DNA of 23,097 nucleotides from a virus. Numbering within the stretch: the first letter of the stretch is position 1; every line of letters starts with the position of its first letter. Shown in pieces: positions 14,361 through 21,706 of this stretch. The DNA lies in the IMG/VR virus record IMGVR_UViG_3300009544_000034, positions 1-23,097 of that record. One strand, 5' to 3'. The position numbers were made by a program, and so were the translations under genes. The notes under the pieces were generated by a model. It was given only the letters and a program-made list of their open reading frames with translations, made no database searches and was not told the origin of the DNA.

Positions 14361-14690
14361 TTAAAATTTAAACTTTCTTCTTTTCATAATTTCTTTTATT
14401 AACTTCTTACAATCAACTTCCATTCCAGGTGCTCTGAATTGTCCTCCAATTCTATTTGTCTCTTTTTCAATATGATCTATTAATTCACTAGTCATAAATC
14501 TAACATCTGCTAATAGCCCTTCCATTTCTTCATCTTCATCGTCTGAAATTAAACCGCCATCTCTTTGTTCGTCAACTCCTTGTATGCTTGATCCATATGT
14601 TGCGATCCATTCTTCTTTGGTCATGCCTGCTTGATCAGCTTGCATTTGCAAATGGTCTTGCCATTCGTTTAAATCTTTAACATGTTTCAT
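14361..14690 (-). CDS. Unknown acidic 109-aa protein
   Basis: I do not recognise this protein. It is soluble and helical with an acidic middle (ISDDEDEEMEGLLADVRFMT) and a strongly basic C-terminus (KKLIKEIMKRRKFKF), so charge is segregated along the chain. The N-terminus MKHVKDLNEWQDHLQMQADQ recalls the short amphipathic MKxxxxLxEW/F starts of other genes here (for example the partial gene at 511). It begins 19 bases after the 148-aa gene and is followed by a strong terminator, so the two form a small separate transcript between nrdA and the clamp gene. Confidence 0.8.
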   Translation of the reverse strand: MKHVKDLNEWQDHLQMQADQAGMTKEEWIATYGSSIQGVDEQRDGGLISDDEDEEMEGLLADVRFMTSELIDHIEKETNRIGGQFRAPGMEVDCKKLIKEIMKRRKFKF

Positions 14691-14709
14691 GATAGATTAA
14701 ATTATGTTT

Positions 14710-15156
14710 TTATAATGTTCTTGTGAATGATTCAAATGTTTTCACGAATTTTAATGAACTGTTAGATTTGCTTTCATTAATACCATCACCTGTATAATTC
14801 CATTTCATACCTTTAGCTTGAACATCGCGACCTAAGAAACAATACATTCCTTTTACAAAACCTTCAAAGAATACAGCAGAACCCATATCTTCTAGATCTT
14901 CAGCATATTGCCTTGCGTCAGCATCTTCAATTGCTTGAAGTTTAGTACCATCTTCTTCGTATGAAAATAAGATTCCTTTTTTAAATGTTAATACGTCTCC
15001 AGTATATACCCATCCATCTTCATCTTCTACTTCTTTACCCATTTCGAATTGTTCGAATTGTTCTTTTCCGTGAGCTAATGCTTCTTTTTCTGTTTTGAAG
15101 AAATCTACTCCTCCTTCACCTTCGTTGTGATTAATCACGTAAAATACTTTTGCCAT
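14710..15156 (-). CDS. Unknown acidic 148-aa protein
   Basis: No family is recognised. The protein starts MAKVFYVINHNEGEGGVDFF, and a stretch of aromatic and acidic residues follows (DEDGWVYTGDVLTFKKGILF, SAVFFEGFVKGMYCF), suggesting a small beta-rich globular fold. The last 14 residues, LKFVKTFESFTRTL, look like an appended amphipathic peptide similar to the MKxxxLFEQF-type starts seen elsewhere in this genome. It is the first gene after the nrdA terminator. It has an A-rich leader (AACAAATAAACAAAAACA) and the 15-mer ATAGATATATAGATT about 26 bases upstream. The real-gene call is safe because of length, spacing and flanking signals; its function is unknown. Confidence 0.82.
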   Translation of the reverse strand: MAKVFYVINHNEGEGGVDFFKTEKEALAHGKEQFEQFEMGKEVEDEDGWVYTGDVLTFKKGILFSYEEDGTKLQAIEDADARQYAEDLEDMGSAVFFEGFVKGMYCFLGRDVQAKGMKWNYTGDGINESKSNSSLKFVKTFESFTRTL

Positions 15157-15181
15157 TTTAAATTGTTTTTGTTTATTTGTT

Positions 15182-15196
15182 AATCTATATATCTAT
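15182..15196 (-). repeat. Second copy of the 15-bp ATAGATATATAGATT element; candidate promoter
   Basis: Identical to 5302-5316. Here it lies directly after the nrdA terminator U-run and 26 bases before the start of the 148-aa gene, a fitting distance for a promoter -10 region. The AT-rich background makes chance partial matches common, but an exact 15-mer at two gene starts is notable. Confidence 0.4.
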
Positions 15197-15199
15197 GAA

Positions 15200-15238
15200 A
15201 AAATGGGGTAAGAATAGTAGCGAACTTTTTCTTACCCC
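15200..15238 (-). terminator. Strong terminator after nrdA
   Basis: GGGGTAAGAA (15205-15214) and TTCTTACCCC (15229-15238) make a perfect 10-bp stem. On the minus strand a run of six Us follows. The 14-base loop can add a small AGU/ACU inner stem. It is the last of three hairpins after nrdA and separates nrdBA from the 148-aa gene. Confidence 0.88.
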
Positions 15239-15241
15239 GTG

Positions 15242-15286
15242 CCGTTAACTAAAACGGTCCTAAAATCCAACCATATTTCAGGTTGG
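15242..15286 (-). other. Two further tandem hairpins between the nrdA stop and its terminator
   Basis: In minus-strand order, CCAACC-(8 nt)-GGTTGG (15286-15267) is followed by CCGTT-(6 nt)-AACGG (15257-15242), and then by the terminator hairpin. All three are perfect stems and fill the roughly 140-base gap. They may be a 3' UTR structure that protects nrdA mRNA from exonucleases, or a small processed RNA. Neither of these two has its own U-run. Confidence 0.5.
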
Positions 15287-15299
15287 CTATTTCAGTTTT

Positions 15300-17129
15300 T
15301 TATCCATCACAACTTAGACAGTCAGGATCCATCGCTTGCGCTGCTATATCTCCTCGCAATACTGATTCTGTTCTCATATAATATAGGGTCTTAATCCCTT
15401 GTTCGTATGCTTCTAAGTGTACTTTATTAATAAACTTAGGTTCTGCTTCTTTAGGGAAAGCTAAATTTAATGAAACAGATTGATCAACATATTGTTGTCT
15501 AATTCCTGCTTGTTTTACTAATTCTAATTGATTAATTTCTTTAAATGTTTTAAAAACATCTCCCATTGGAATATAATCATCTTGTGAAATTACCGGTAAT
15601 TTCTCTAATTGTTTTTTAGTGATTGCCTTTCCTGATCCACTTTCGTGATCTGATTTAGTACCTGTTAATACATAGTAATCGCTAATCCAATCCAGTCCTA
15701 AAACACTTCCACCATCTCTTAAGATTTGATCCCATGTTACTTTAGTATTTTTACCAATTTTTTCTAGTGCTATTTCTAACGTTGGATTCTTTCTAATGAA
15801 TGTTCCTTTAGCAGTTTGTTCTGTAAAAACGTTTGCTGCCCATGGTTCAATACCTGGAGAATTGTTTCCACTTAACTTAGAATTACTTACAGTTGGAGCG
15901 ATAGCTCTTAAGTGTGTGTTTCTCATTCCAGTACCAACACACCATAAAGGTTCTCCATATTCTGTTGCTAAATCTCTACTTGCTCTTTCACTTTCAACTT
16001 TAATTTGAGAGAATATCTTTCTTGTTTCAAATTGACCTGATAAAGAATCAAAAGGAATATTTTTATCTTGTAGGTATGTATGCCATCCTAAAACTCCTAA
16101 TCCTAACGCTCGGCCTTTTTCTGCAGATCTTACACTGTTTTCAAAGCCTCTCATGTATTTTGCTCTGTTGATGAATTCTGTAAGAACTCCATCTAAAAAT
16201 ATAGTAGCAGTATATACTAAGTCTGTATCTTTCCACTCTTCGAATTTCGCAAGGTTTAAAGAACTTAAACAACATACAAATGAATGTGATTCGTCAGTGT
16301 GTAACGTTATTTCAGAACAAATGTTTGTCATGTAAACTTTAAGACCATTTTGCTTGTATGCTTCTGGATTTGCGTTATTTACATTTCCTTTAAACATTAT
16401 ATATGGTTCTCCACTAGATCTACGTTTTCTAATAACTGCAGTCCATCTTTTTCTTGCTTCTTTATCTCCGGCTTTTACCTTTTGCATAAATCCATCAGAA
16501 ACTACAACACATTGGTGTAAATTTAAACATTGTCTGTTTACATCTCCTTTAGGCTCTCTAATCTCTAACCATTCCCAGAAATCATCGTGTTCAATATCTA
16601 TATTAACACTTGAAGCTCCTCTTCTAACTGAACCTTGATTTGTTGCAAGAATAGTTGAATCAAATATCTTAGCAAATGGCAATACACCATCACTTGTTCC
16701 GTTTCCAGTAATCTTAGCACCTGCTGGTCTAATTTGATTAATTCCTACTCCAACTCCACCTCCGTGTTTTGCAAGTAACATTAATTCTAAATTCTTGTTT
16801 CCAATATCATATATAGAATCAGCTACATCAATACCAAAACATGAGATTGGTAATCCTCTCTCTGTTCCTGTGTTTGAAAGAACTGGGCTTGCTAAGTTTA
16901 ACCAACCTTTCCAAATGTAATCAAAAAACTTACTTGCTAATTCTGGTTTATCTAGTCTTTTTGCAACTGTGGTTGCAACTCTCCAATATGCATCCTTTGG
17001 AGTTTCACCCGGTAATAAATATCCGTTACTAATTGTTTTAACGTATATTTCTGTATTTGCCCATGTAGGAAAATGTGTTCCTAATTCCCATCCTAGCTCC
17101 TCACCGTGGTTTTTAATTTCTTTACTCAT
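15300..17129 (-). CDS. nrdA: Ribonucleoside-diphosphate reductase class I, large (alpha) subunit
   Basis: The 609-residue catalytic subunit reduces ribonucleotides to deoxyribonucleotides. The active-site cysteine pair is Cys97 (PISCFGID) and Cys286/287 (FVCCLSSLNL). The thiyl-radical site is Asn269-Cys271-Glu273 (MTNICSEI). The radical-transfer tyrosines are Tyr583-Tyr584 (KTLYYMR), and the C-terminal redox relay is CLSC (604-607). The nucleotide-specificity region follows ISCFG. It is short for NrdA (E. coli 761): the N-terminal ATP-cone that senses ATP/dATP is absent, since the first 80 residues already match the core that follows the cone. So overall activity is probably not shut off by dATP through a cone. 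It begins 13 bases after nrdB and ends at a triple-hairpin region. Catalytic residues are all present. Confidence 0.96.
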   Translation of the reverse strand: MSKEIKNHGEELGWELGTHFPTWANTEIYVKTISNGYLLPGETPKDAYWRVATTVAKRLDKPELASKFFDYIWKGWLNLASPVLSNTGTERGLPISCFGIDVADSIYDIGNKNLELMLLAKHGGGVGVGINQIRPAGAKITGNGTSDGVLPFAKIFDSTILATNQGSVRRGASSVNIDIEHDDFWEWLEIREPKGDVNRQCLNLHQCVVVSDGFMQKVKAGDKEARKRWTAVIRKRRSSGEPYIMFKGNVNNANPEAYKQNGLKVYMTNICSEITLHTDESHSFVCCLSSLNLAKFEEWKDTDLVYTATIFLDGVLTEFINRAKYMRGFENSVRSAEKGRALGLGVLGWHTYLQDKNIPFDSLSGQFETRKIFSQIKVESERASRDLATEYGEPLWCVGTGMRNTHLRAIAPTVSNSKLSGNNSPGIEPWAANVFTEQTAKGTFIRKNPTLEIALEKIGKNTKVTWDQILRDGGSVLGLDWISDYYVLTGTKSDHESGSGKAITKKQLEKLPVISQDDYIPMGDVFKTFKEINQLELVKQAGIRQQYVDQSVSLNLAFPKEAEPKFINKVHLEAYEQGIKTLYYMRTESVLRGDIAAQAMDPDCLSCDG

Positions 17130-17142
17130 AGTTTATAATGTT

Positions 17143-18156
17143 TTAAAATAATTCGTCTTCGTCCCAGTTCTCATCTTCACCAGCCTTAGAATAATCTGTA
17201 GGTCTTACTGCAAAGAAATCTGTATGTGTTGTTCCTCCTGTTAAATGATAAAACCAATCTAGTTCACCGGCAGAATCTTCATCGTATTCCATGAAAGGTC
17301 CTTTAGTATATCCTAGTTCAGCAATCTTTTCGTTTGTTCTTTTTAATATAAATTGTTTTAAGTCATTTGCTTTAAGGTTTTCTAAATCACCTTGTTCAAA
17401 TATCATATCAATGAATTTGTGTTCCATTTCAACCATAAGCTCTGCAGCTCTTAAAACATCGCTCTTAACATCTTCATGTAGTTCTGGATATTCTGTACAC
17501 ATTTGTCTAAATAACTGACATCCCATTTTAGAATGTAGGGATTCATCCCTAACTGACCACTTCATTTGTTGTCCAATACCCTTTAATGTGTTTCTCATTT
17601 GGAAAGAATATAATACTGCAAACGATGAATATAATGAAACTCCTTCAGCGAATGCTGAGAAGATTGCTAATGATCTTGCTACTTGTTTTCTAGCCTTTGC
17701 GTTTGTTTCTAAATCTTCATGAGTCCAATCAGCTTCAATTGATGTTAAATGTTCAAATTTCTCTGCAGTTGCTGGTTCGTGTAAGAATGCTGAAAAATCA
17801 TCCAGTCCTAATGTCTCGTTTAAATATGAGTATGCAGTTGCATGTATAGTTTCTTGAGAACCAAAGGCCATTGCCATTTGTTTAATTTCCCATTTTGGAA
17901 ACCATTTAGTAACCATTCCTGTCCAGTAATCTGAAACGGCACATTCAGTTTGTGCAAATCCTAAAAGGATATTTCCAACTAAATTCTTTTCTGATGGTGT
18001 TAAGTTTTCATTCCAATCTTTAACATCTCCTTGCATTGAAATTTCAGTATGTAACCAAAATGCTTGCATTTGTTTTAACCAACCTTCTGTGTAATATTCA
18101 GGATATTCAAAAGGTTTATATTCTAATCTCTCTTTAAATAATTTAGAGTTGCTCAT
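17143..18156 (-). CDS. nrdB: Ribonucleoside-diphosphate reductase class I, small (beta) subunit
   Basis: The 337-residue ferritin-fold subunit carries the metal-tyrosyl radical cofactor for NrdA. Metal ligands, placed by pattern, are Glu71 (AQTEC; the position that is Asp84 in E. coli NrdB), Glu102 and His105 (QETIHATAYSY), Glu171 (FAEGVSLYS), and Glu205 and His208 (RDESLHSKMG). The radical tyrosine is Tyr109, in the usual E-x2-H-x3-Y spacing. The acidic C-terminus ending NWDEDELF should be the peptide that docks in NrdA. It precedes nrdA by 13 bases, as one transcript. nrdB-nrdA lies between the two halves of the split polymerase. All cofactor residues are present, so an active enzyme is expected. 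Confidence 0.96.
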   Translation of the reverse strand: MSNSKLFKERLEYKPFEYPEYYTEGWLKQMQAFWLHTEISMQGDVKDWNENLTPSEKNLVGNILLGFAQTECAVSDYWTGMVTKWFPKWEIKQMAMAFGSQETIHATAYSYLNETLGLDDFSAFLHEPATAEKFEHLTSIEADWTHEDLETNAKARKQVARSLAIFSAFAEGVSLYSSFAVLYSFQMRNTLKGIGQQMKWSVRDESLHSKMGCQLFRQMCTEYPELHEDVKSDVLRAAELMVEMEHKFIDMIFEQGDLENLKANDLKQFILKRTNEKIAELGYTKGPFMEYDEDSAGELDWFYHLTGGTTHTDFFAVRPTDYSKAGEDENWDEDELF

Positions 18157-18189
18157 CTTTTATACTTTTTTTAATTTTCGTTATAGGCT

Positions 18190-18218
18190 AATAAAGACCT
18201 TCAATAGAGGCCTTTATT
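18190..18218 (-). terminator. Hairpin between polymerase N-half and nrdB, possible weak terminator
   Basis: On the minus strand AATAAAGGCCT and AGGTCTTTATT pair over 11 bases (one G-U) around a 7-base loop. A terminator is possible because it lies in the only substantial gap (121 bases) between the polymerase half and nrdB. However, there is no proper U-run after the stem, so it may be a processing or attenuation structure instead. Confidence 0.4.
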
Positions 18219-18277
18219 CGTAGTAGTAGATTATATATTTAGGTAATCTAATACGTTAAAGACTATTGCTTAAAATA

Positions 18278-19675
18278 TTATGTTAATCTTTTCTTAAGGT
18301 TATCTGCTTTCGTAAAATACTCATAAGACGTATTCTTGTACTCAACCCTTTGTTCATATAAATCAGAAAGTATTCTTCTAAGAACTGAATCTTCTTTTGA
18401 ATAAACTACACCATTATCACATACAATAACATTGGTATCTTCTCTTCTTTCTTTAATTTGACTCTTTTGAACCTGTTCAATATATGCATCCGGAGAAATA
18501 TTAAATTGTCTCATTATTGATGGATATAGAGAAGCAAAATCATATGCAGTTACTCCGGCGTAATATCCAACGATTGGTTCTTTTACATAAGCTCCCGCAT
18601 ACTGTGTACTTTTCTCGTAATCTTCTTTCTTTTCAGTTCCAATTCGCATTCCTTGTTCAGCTAATTTTCTAGCCATTAAAGATTCTGTAACTGCCACTGG
18701 GCTAGCTGCTTTATATAGAGGCATTTTTGTAATGTTTGCTAAAGTTAATAGAACTTCCATTGACTTTAACTTTTGATCTATATAATATACAAGAACTGAA
18801 TCGACTACGTTATAATAGATATACTTTACAAAATTATCTCTATAAAGATCTTGTAGACCTCCGGTGTATTTAATCTTCTTAACATTTAATACTTGTCCTG
18901 ATACATAATCAAGTGAGTTAGATTCTTTAACCTTTACACTACGATCATATTTATCATACAGTTGCATGTAATCTAAAATTCCAATATGTAATGGGCGTGA
19001 ATCGTTACGATCTAACTTATTAGTCATACCAACTTCAGTAATATCTATTTGTAATATTTTACACCTGTTTACAATATATTGCCAGTCATAGTTAATAAAG
19101 TTCCAGCCAGTCATCATTGGAAACTTAGGTAAGAATTTCATTAAGAATGTATATACCATATCATATTCACTCTTGAACTTATGGTATTTAAATTCCCAGT
19201 CTTGATCAAAGTCTTTGAAATACTCATTAGTATCGTCTTCAATCTTTTGAATTTTATCTGGAGCCATATCCTCTAATCCTAATACAATTGCTTTACGCTC
19301 CGGCGTTATAATTGAGAATGAAAGAATTCTTGTTTTAGCTTCTTCAGCTTTTGGAAAACCATCAACAATTTCTGTTTCAATATCGACAAAATACGTTTTA
19401 GGTAAATTGTATGCTAAAATTTCTTCTTTATCTTTTTCTGGTAATCCATCGATAAAGTAATTAAGAGAAAACTTATTAAATTGTCTACCATATCCTAACT
19501 TAACAGGACGGCCATCCCAGTTTTTAAATTCAGTACTTACTCCTTTTTCTTTTTCTCCACAGATATACCAATTCTGATATTGCGCTATCGGATATTGCTT
19601 GTATGCAACTTTACCTTCTTTATCGTAATACGATACGATTACGTCTTTTTCTCTTTGCTCAATATCTAATATCAT
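18278..19675 (-). CDS. 43: DNA polymerase, N-terminal half (exonuclease and part of palm), T4 gp43-like, split gene
   Basis: The 465-residue protein is the first half of a T4 gp43-type family B polymerase. The proofreading 3'-5' exonuclease domain has Exo I VDIETE (97-102, Asp98/Glu100), Exo II GWNFINYDWQ (190-199, Asp197) and Exo III YNVVDSVLVYY (288-298, Asp292). Palm motif A is YDFASLYPSI (378-387, Asp379). The chain stops after the first fingers helix (DLYEQRVEYKNTSYEYFTKA, ending NLKKRLT). Motifs B and C are about 5 kb downstream at 12283-13482. The break therefore falls at the tip of the fingers hairpin, where two chains can associate. The start overlaps the gp56-like gene stop by one base. 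No decay or inteins are seen at the end; the following 120 bases contain only a hairpin. Confidence 0.96.
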   Translation of the reverse strand: MILDIEQREKDVIVSYYDKEGKVAYKQYPIAQYQNWYICGEKEKGVSTEFKNWDGRPVKLGYGRQFNKFSLNYFIDGLPEKDKEEILAYNLPKTYFVDIETEIVDGFPKAEEAKTRILSFSIITPERKAIVLGLEDMAPDKIQKIEDDTNEYFKDFDQDWEFKYHKFKSEYDMVYTFLMKFLPKFPMMTGWNFINYDWQYIVNRCKILQIDITEVGMTNKLDRNDSRPLHIGILDYMQLYDKYDRSVKVKESNSLDYVSGQVLNVKKIKYTGGLQDLYRDNFVKYIYYNVVDSVLVYYIDQKLKSMEVLLTLANITKMPLYKAASPVAVTESLMARKLAEQGMRIGTEKKEDYEKSTQYAGAYVKEPIVGYYAGVTAYDFASLYPSIMRQFNISPDAYIEQVQKSQIKERREDTNVIVCDNGVVYSKEDSVLRRILSDLYEQRVEYKNTSYEYFTKADNLKKRLT

Positions 19676-20142
19676 TAATAGTTGTTTTTCTGACGGTTAA
19701 CATTCTCTTCGGCTTTTGCGAAGTAGTAGTTGTATGCTGTTTTTGCGTCTAATCCGATTGAGGCTGCATAGTTGATAAAGAAGTGTAGAATATCTACCCA
19801 TTCCATATACAATTCTTTTTTGTCTCCTTCAGACATGTCAGAAATCTTTAATGTATCGTATTTTGTAAAGTCTTTTTTCCAGTATTTCCATACTGCATTT
19901 CCACTTCCGTCTTTAATACCTCCGAGTGCATCTGTCATTTCGTGAATTTCATCAACAACTGCATGTGTATTACAGTGCCAGAAGTTCATGATTTCTCGAA
20001 TTGTCATATCTTCAAAGTTAAAACCATAAGTCTGCTCTTGCATCTTTTTCTGGTTTTCCATGATATCTGCGAGGTGTGTGTTTGATTGATCATAAAAGTC
20101 TTTTACTTCAAGATCTTTGCATTCATTATCTATATTTGCCAT
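19675..20142 (-). CDS. 56: dCTPase/dUTPase, T4 gp56-like (all-alpha NTP pyrophosphatase)
   Basis: This 155-residue protein resembles T4 gp56 along most of its length. The C-terminal half is especially clear: NAVWKYWKKDF, then ELYMEWVDILHFFINYAASI, then YYFAKAEENVNRQKNNY. In T4 the same region reads SAVWKKWK, FELVDIFHFVLNMF and KNKENFARQDNGY. The metal-binding E-x2-E (Glu65, Glu68 in DEIHEMTDALGG) and E-x2-D (Glu114, Asp117) motifs of dimeric dUTPase/MazG-like enzymes are present. gp56 hydrolyses dCTP and dUTP (and their diphosphates), clearing unmodified cytosine nucleotides from the pool and supplying dCMP. A plain dimeric dUTPase is the main alternative. It is coupled by one-base overlaps to the glucosyltransferase-like gene before it and the polymerase half after it. 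Confidence 0.85.
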   Translation of the reverse strand: MANIDNECKDLEVKDFYDQSNTHLADIMENQKKMQEQTYGFNFEDMTIREIMNFWHCNTHAVVDEIHEMTDALGGIKDGSGNAVWKYWKKDFTKYDTLKISDMSEGDKKELYMEWVDILHFFINYAASIGLDAKTAYNYYFAKAEENVNRQKNNY

Positions 20143-21179
20143 TACTTATTTATTTTAAAAGTTATATCTAGTCGATCGAATAAGTTTCTTAATTCTTTCT
20201 TTTGTCTTGCGATTAAATCGTCTGAATAGGACGCTACTAATTTCTCAACATCTTTGTTTGATTTTACGTATAGTTTTTCACGTAATACAGGATCTTGTAT
20301 CAGCAGCATGCTTGGATCGTATTCGATTTGAATTGCAGCTAGACAATCGCTTGCCATAGTTTCATAAAAACGAAATGTCGTTACATTATCTAAGTGTTCT
20401 GCGTCTCCTAATATTAAACTTGCTTTACTTTTTGAAATAGTATCTAATAAAACAGAGTGTTCCATCTTCTTTGCGAAAGTTGTTGGAACCTTTTTAGTTT
20501 TATAACCAACTAGTAGGCTCTTTTCGCTATGCGGCATATACTTTCGAACTTGTTGTTCTCTAAATGCTGCTCGATTATCTCCATAGTAAATAGCATCCCA
20601 TTCTTTTTTAGGAGCATCAAAATCAAATAAGGCATTAGTTTGCTTGTTATCTAACTTGCCTGCCATTCGATGTTTAAACATGTAGGTAAACCAATCTAAT
20701 TTTTCCCAGTTTTTAGGTGTTCTACCTAAGAATTTTGAGATGTCTTTACCAGGGAATAGGTAGGTTGCGTTCTCAATGATCTCGGACCACTCAGATTCAA
20801 GATCTTGGATTAGATTGAATCTTTTCAATACCTTAACTGGATCTAAGAAATCTATCCGAGGATCATTTACGAGTGTGTATATTTTACCACCATAACCTGC
20901 AAGTGCTCGAGCTATTGGTTCTGTATGTTCTCCAACTTGACCTCCGAAGAAATTAGCAGTACTTAATTGAATAAAGACTGCGTCATAAGATTCCCAATCA
21001 GCATCTGTGTAATTTACGTAAAAATCAAAATCTGCTGTATTTCTATTTTTCTTACCGATCAAATCTACCTCATATCCATTCTCTTCTAAGAGTTGTTTGA
21101 AATATGTAGCTTCTAAGCCTCTGTGGTTTTTACTATTATAGGTTAGATTTGAAAATACTGATGTGATTGCTACTTTCAT
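20142..21179 (-). CDS. bgt: DNA beta-glucosyltransferase-like protein (GT-B fold)
   Basis: The 345-residue protein is close in size and pattern to T4 beta-glucosyltransferase (351), which transfers glucose from UDP-glucose to 5-hydroxymethylcytosine in phage DNA. Matching blocks are MKVAITSVFSN (start), STANFFGG (73-80; T4 SSINFFGG), and GGKIYTLVNDPRIDF (97-111; T4 SKIYYLFTDIRLPF). This puts Asp106 at the place of T4's catalytic base Asp100. Further matches are YYGDNRAAFREQ (198-209; T4 YGGSFRSGQRES), with both arginines that contact UDP, and LILGDAEHLDNVTTFRFYET then MASD (255-278; T4 LIIGDKNYNDNFITLRVWETMASD). The sugar donor and acceptor cannot be fixed from sequence. It overlaps the DUF6378-like gene and the gp56-like gene by one base each, a modification/nucleotide cassette feeding straight into the polymerase. 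Confidence 0.85.
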   Translation of the reverse strand: MKVAITSVFSNLTYNSKNHRGLEATYFKQLLEENGYEVDLIGKKNRNTADFDFYVNYTDADWESYDAVFIQLSTANFFGGQVGEHTEPIARALAGYGGKIYTLVNDPRIDFLDPVKVLKRFNLIQDLESEWSEIIENATYLFPGKDISKFLGRTPKNWEKLDWFTYMFKHRMAGKLDNKQTNALFDFDAPKKEWDAIYYGDNRAAFREQQVRKYMPHSEKSLLVGYKTKKVPTTFAKKMEHSVLLDTISKSKASLILGDAEHLDNVTTFRFYETMASDCLAAIQIEYDPSMLLIQDPVLREKLYVKSNKDVEKLVASYSDDLIARQKKELRNLFDRLDITFKINK

Positions 21180-21448
21180 TATTTACTTTCGTTTACATAG
21201 TTATCAAGTCCTTGAATATATGCAACTGCATCTAATAAATTATCGCGCTTGTGGTTGTAACTTTCTCGAGAGAATTTAAGAGATACTAAGGCCTTAAACA
21301 TATCTGCTCCTGTTACTTCATGACCTGTCATTCCTTGAAAGATCATTGCAGCACGATCCATGCCTTCTGAAAAAGGACCATAATTACGATCTGCTTCTTC
21401 ACTTCTGTTGTTTACGATGTCATTCGCTTCTTCTAATATACTTTTCAT
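21179..21448 (-). CDS. DUF6378-like phage protein
   Basis: The 89-residue protein shows the pattern of a small family common in phages: an N-terminal 'EEAxxIVxxR...xYG' (EEANDIVNNRSEEADRNYGP), a middle 'lt..D...alv.LK.sR' (VTGADMFKALVSLKFSRESY) and a 'K.DNllDa.aYi' ending (HKRDNLLDAVAYIQGLDNY). I assign it to DUF6378 by memory of that pattern. Its biochemical role is unknown. It is all-helical with a cluster of acidic residues reminiscent of nucleotide pyrophosphatase folds, but I do not claim activity. Its stop overlaps the glucosyltransferase-like start by one base, so it opens that operon. Confidence 0.7.
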   Translation of the reverse strand: MKSILEEANDIVNNRSEEADRNYGPFSEGMDRAAMIFQGMTGHEVTGADMFKALVSLKFSRESYNHKRDNLLDAVAYIQGLDNYVNESK

Positions 21449-21495
21449 TCTTTATTTATTTAGTAACTATTATACGTAATATTTTGTAATTGTTT

Positions 21496-21699
21496 CTAAT
21501 TAAGTTTGGTTAGAGGGTTCCATCTTCCGTTTTTAAATTTATGTGGAACTCCATCAATCATCATATAGCCGGATGGTTTAATTTCTTTTTCATCTTTAGC
21601 AGTTGCTTTTTTAATTAGATCTGCGAATTCTTCAGCTGTTGGCTTTTCTCCTTTAACTGCGTGCATTTTGTACTCCCAAGGGTGTTTGTGTTTGATCAT
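21496..21699 (-). CDS. Unknown basic 67-aa protein
   Basis: A small, Lys-rich protein, starting MIKHKHPWEYKMHAVKGEKP and ending with a strand-like YMMIDGVPHKFKNGRWNPLT. The ending looks like a small beta hairpin. No family is recognised. It starts seven bases after the stop of the 49-aa gene, with an A-rich leader (AAATAAATAAAAACAAC) and no Shine-Dalgarno sequence. The placement in a run of small genes typical of phage host-takeover regions supports a real gene. Confidence 0.65.
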   Translation of the reverse strand: MIKHKHPWEYKMHAVKGEKPTAEEFADLIKKATAKDEKEIKPSGYMMIDGVPHKFKNGRWNPLTKLN

Positions 21700-21706
21700 G
21701 TTGTTT

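Noticed and set aside
15242-15286. CRISPR-like or tRNA-like structure after nrdA
   Set aside because: The stems are different from each other, with no repeat-spacer periodicity, no cloverleaf and no T-loop consensus.
17143-18156. NrdB as an R2lox-like or radical-lacking variant
   Set aside because: All six metal ligands and the Tyr at the radical position are present with normal spacing.
18157-18277. Remnant intein, intron or homing endonuclease at the polymerase split
   Set aside because: The gap after the N-half contains only stops in the continuing frame and a hairpin. No endonuclease motif or splice-like sequence is visible there or before the C-half.
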